Below, piece after piece: positions 61,688 to 64,000 of a stretch of DNA of 64,000 nt. Both the position numbers and the translations under genes were made by a program. The stretch lies in NCBI RefSeq assembly GCF_900116065.1, contig NZ_FOZV01000009.1, forward strand, positions 1 through 64,000, read 5' to 3'. Below the pieces are notes generated by a model. That model had not been told where the DNA came from. It did no database searches and worked only from the letters and a program-made list of their open reading frames with translations. The first letter of the stretch is position 1. Each line of letters starts with the position of its first letter. The DNA comes from Brevundimonas viscosa. GTDB taxonomy: Bacteria > Pseudomonadota > Alphaproteobacteria > Caulobacterales > Caulobacteraceae.

Positions 61688-62467
61688 ATGGACCTGCTCC
61701 CTTCCATCCTCGCCGTGGGCTCCGGCTCGCTGGTCGGCTTCTCGCTCGGCCTCGTCGGCGGGGGTGGATCGGTGCTGGCCGTGCCGCTTCTCGTCTACCT
61801 GGTCGGCATCACCAACCCCCACGTGGCCATCGGCACCAGCGCCGTGGCGGTGGCCGCCAACGCCCTGCTCAACCTCATGAACCATGCCCGCGCCGGGGCG
61901 GTGAAGTGGCGCTGCGCCGCCGTCTTCACCGTCGCCGGCGTGCTCGGCGCCCTCGTCGGCGCCTGGTTCGGCCGCCAGGTCGACGGCGAGAAACTGCTGG
62001 CCCTGTTCGCGTTGCTGATGATGGTCGTCGCCGGCCTGATGCTGCGCGGCCGCAAGGGCGAGGGCCTCGCCGGGGTCCGCCTCGGCCGCGACAACCTGCC
62101 GAAGCTGGTCGGCTTCGGCCTCGGCACGGGTTTGCTGTCGGGCTTCTTCGGGATCGGCGGCGGCTTCCTGATCGTGCCCGGCCTGATCGCCGCCACCGGC
62201 ATGCCGATCCTCAACGCCATGGCCTCGTCGCTGCTGGCGGTCACCGGCTTCGGCGTCACCACCGCCTCCAGCTACGCCGCGGCCGGACTGGTGAACTGGC
62301 CCGTCGCCGGCCTGTTCGTGGCCGGCGGCATGGGTGGCGGCCTGCTCGGGGCCCGCGCCGCCCGCAGCCTCGGCCGTCGCCGCGGCGCCCTCAACCTGCT
62401 GTTCGCCGGCCTGATCTTCGTCGTGGCGATCTACATGCTGGTCCGCACCGCCGGCGCCTTCCTCTAG
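61688..62467 (+). CDS. TauE/SafE-family sulfite or sulfur-anion exporter
   Basis: A 259-residue membrane protein with about eight helices and two internally similar halves: GFSLGLVGGGGSVLAVPLLVYLVG and LLSGFFGIGGGFLIVPGLIA are the repeated signature loops of the TauE family. The GGAGG site is 6 bases before the ATG. It is the last gene of the sulfur operon and probably expels sulfite or a related product. It overlaps the convergent MFS gene by 4 bases. Confidence 0.92.
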   Translation: MDLLPSILAVGSGSLVGFSLGLVGGGGSVLAVPLLVYLVGITNPHVAIGTSAVAVAANALLNLMNHARAGAVKWRCAAVFTVAGVLGALVGAWFGRQVDGEKLLALFALLMMVVAGLMLRGRKGEGLAGVRLGRDNLPKLVGFGLGTGLLSGFFGIGGGFLIVPGLIAATGMPILNAMASSLLAVTGFGVTTASSYAAAGLVNWPVAGLFVAGGMGGGLLGARAARSLGRRRGALNLLFAGLIFVVAIYMLVRTAGAFL

Positions 62468-63807
62468 CGGCCGCCGGCCTCCAGCCGCTGCAGGTCGGCG
62501 GCGTCGATCGCCGCCAGCGAGGCGCCCCGGCTCTCGCGCATGATCAGGGCCGCGACCAGGCTGACCGCCCCCGCCGCGAGGATGTACCAGGCGATCGGAA
62601 CCCAGGAATCGTACTGTCGCAGCAGCGCCGTGCCGATCAGCGGCGCCCAGCTGCCGGCCACGATGGCGGTCACCTGGTAGCCCAGCGACACCCCCGAATA
62701 GCGCATCCGCGTCGGGAACATCTCGGTCATGATCGCCGGCTGCGCCGCGTACATCAGCCCGTGCACCGCCAGCCCCAGCATGATCGCCCCGAGGATCATC
62801 GCCGTGCCGCCGGTGTCGAACATCGGAAAGGCGACGAACGGCCAGACCAGCGTCAGCGCCGCCCCGGCCAGGTACACCGGCCGCCGGCCCACCCGGTCCG
62901 CCGCCCGCCCGACGAAGGGGATCACCACCACGTGCAGGATGTGGGCGAGGAACAGCAGCGCCAGGATGCGCGTCGTGTCCACCTCGCGGTGGTGGAGGTA
63001 GGTGATCGAGAAGGTGACCACCATGTAGTAGAGGATGTTCTCGCCGAACCGCAGGCCCATGGCGGTGAACACCCCGCGCGGCTCCCGCCGGAACACCTCG
63101 GTCAGGCCGTAGCCGGCCGCGGCCCGCTGCTCCGCCTCCTCCCGCGCCTTGGTGAAGATCGGCGAGTCCGTCACCTGGGTGCGGATGTAGTAGCCGACGG
63201 CGATGATCACGACCGACAGCCAGAAGCCGATGCGCCAGCCCCAGGCCAGAAAGTCGGCCTCGCTCAGCAGCGCCGACAGGGCCAGCATCACCACCGTGGC
63301 CAGCAGGTTGCCCACCGGCACCGCCGCCTGCGGGAAGCTGCCCCAGAAGGCCCGGCTGCGGTTGGGGCTGTGCTCGGTCACCAGCAGCACCGCCCCGCCC
63401 CACTCGCCGCCCAGGGCGAAGCCCTGGATGAAGCGCAGCGTCACCAGCAGGACGGGCGCCAGGTAGCCGATCGAGGCGAAGCTGGGCAGGCAGCCCATCA
63501 GGAAGGTCGAGGCGCCGATCAGCAGCAGCGAAAACTGCAGCAGCGACTTCCGCCCCACCCTGTCGCCGATGTGTCCGAACACCACCCCGCCCAGCGGCCG
63601 CGCGATGAAGCCCACGGCATAGGTGGCGAAGGCGGCGATGATGCCGTCCAGCTCGTTGCCGGTCTGCGGGAAGAACAGCTGCCCGAACACCAGGGTGGCG
63701 GCGGTGCCGTAGAGGAAGAACTCGTACCACTCGACCACCGTCCCGGCCATCGAGGCGCCGACCACCTTGCGCAGATAGGGCAGGTCGGCGGTCTGTTCGT
63801 GCTGCAT
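62464..63807 (-). CDS. MFS transporter, metabolite:H+ symporter type
   Basis: A 447-residue MFS protein with 12 membrane helices. The N-terminal GASMAGTVVEWYEFFLYGTAATLVF, RPLGGVVFGHIGDRVGRKSLL and RFIQGFALGGEWGGAVLL signatures are those of the MHS group, which includes proline/betaine, ketoglutarate and shikimate symporters. The start at 63807 is chosen because a GGGAG lies 5 bases upstream; a longer frame starts at 63861. The substrate cannot be predicted. Confidence 0.9.
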   Translation of the reverse strand: MQHEQTADLPYLRKVVGASMAGTVVEWYEFFLYGTAATLVFGQLFFPQTGNELDGIIAAFATYAVGFIARPLGGVVFGHIGDRVGRKSLLQFSLLLIGASTFLMGCLPSFASIGYLAPVLLVTLRFIQGFALGGEWGGAVLLVTEHSPNRSRAFWGSFPQAAVPVGNLLATVVMLALSALLSEADFLAWGWRIGFWLSVVIIAVGYYIRTQVTDSPIFTKAREEAEQRAAAGYGLTEVFRREPRGVFTAMGLRFGENILYYMVVTFSITYLHHREVDTTRILALLFLAHILHVVVIPFVGRAADRVGRRPVYLAGAALTLVWPFVAFPMFDTGGTAMILGAIMLGLAVHGLMYAAQPAIMTEMFPTRMRYSGVSLGYQVTAIVAGSWAPLIGTALLRQYDSWVPIAWYILAAGAVSLVAALIMRESRGASLAAIDAADLQRLEAGGR

Positions 63808-63951
63808 CGGGCTCCCCTCCGGACAGTCTCCCTGCATGCGCCATGGCCGCCGGCCGCTCAAGTCCCGGAAAGAGGGTTAGCAAGCGCCGCCGTTTGCAAC
63901 GGTCCGGCTTGACCTGTGTTTCGTCGGGCTCAACCGGTTTGGGGGACCGCC

Positions 63952-64000
63952 ATGGCTTCGATCCTGATTGTCGACGACGACCCGACCGTGCGTCTGATCG
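63952..64000 (+). CDS. Response regulator receiver, 5' end only
   Basis: Sixteen codons are visible before the window ends. They read MASILIVDDDPTVRLI, the first strand and acidic pocket of a receiver domain. A GGGGGA lies shortly upstream. The rest of the protein, and so its output domain, is outside the window. Confidence 0.75.
   Translation, partial: MASILIVDDDPTVRLI

Overview
The window is strongly GC-rich DNA from an alphaproteobacterium, most likely a member of the Caulobacteraceae (Brevundimonas or Caulobacter type). The best evidence is a chemotaxis operon in the Caulobacter gene order (mcp-cheX-cheY-cheA-cheW-cheR-cheB-cheYII-cheD-cheU-cheYIII-cheE). TorF-type porin, FixLJ-like, RpoE-ChrR and Tad-like genes fit this assignment. 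Genes are tightly packed, with many ATGA, GTGA or TGATG overlaps, and several start at GTG. At least one transcript looks leaderless.

Layout. 1-7.2 kb (minus strand): a partial lipoprotein gene, then an operon that combines a membrane glycosyltransferase, a membrane-anchored HEAT-repeat protein and a TPR/beta-barrel protein with a receiver protein on one side and a GAF-PAS-PAS histidine kinase, a receiver and an Hpt protein on the other. It reads as polysaccharide synthesis and export under phosphorelay control. 7.4-9.4 kb: a small island with a tyrosine recombinase, an HNH nuclease and about 590 bases without a gene. 9.4-14.9 kb: a divergent yjf-type cluster. DUF1190, DUF350, DUF2491 and a TrkA-domain channel lie on the minus strand; DUF2170, PspA/IM30 and a glutathionylspermidine-synthase-like ATP-grasp enzyme lie on the plus strand. 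A perfect 22-bp palindrome sits between the two arms. The channel gene has a stop codon inside its pore helix.

14.9-24.4 kb: the complete che operon. 24.4-28.4 kb: a TorF-family porin divergent from a FixL/FixJ-like pair, then three small genes (two tiny membrane proteins and a winged-helix-like protein). 28.6-36.4 kb: a giant poly-HAMP hybrid kinase gene with nine 276-bp units, interrupted by one in-frame TAG, followed by a REC-PAS-kinase-REC protein. 36.4-41.2 kb: an RpoE-ChrR type sigma/anti-sigma pair with DUF2177, DUF1295, FAD-oxidoreductase and DUF1365 neighbours, resembling a singlet-oxygen regulon.

41.2-55.6 kb is mostly metabolism and transport: a semialdehyde dehydrogenase, a dicarboxylate symporter, a ROK fructokinase-like protein, CysD and CysNC, a SemiSWEET, an amidase, a DPP-IV-like peptidase, ferredoxin-NADP reductase, chorismate mutase, an orphan Hpt protein and an APC permease. 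55.7-64 kb: tRNA-Lys(CTT), a TadG-like von Willebrand protein, a PAS-PAS kinase-REC protein, an ArsR/SdpI-like pair, a sulfur module (metallo-beta-lactamase-fold hydrolase, rhodanese, TauE) around a BigR-like operator, an MFS transporter, and the start of a response regulator running off the right edge.

Signal transduction is the dominant theme: there are six separate histidine kinases or CheA and many receiver or Hpt proteins. All product calls come from reading motifs and gene order; no database search was run.
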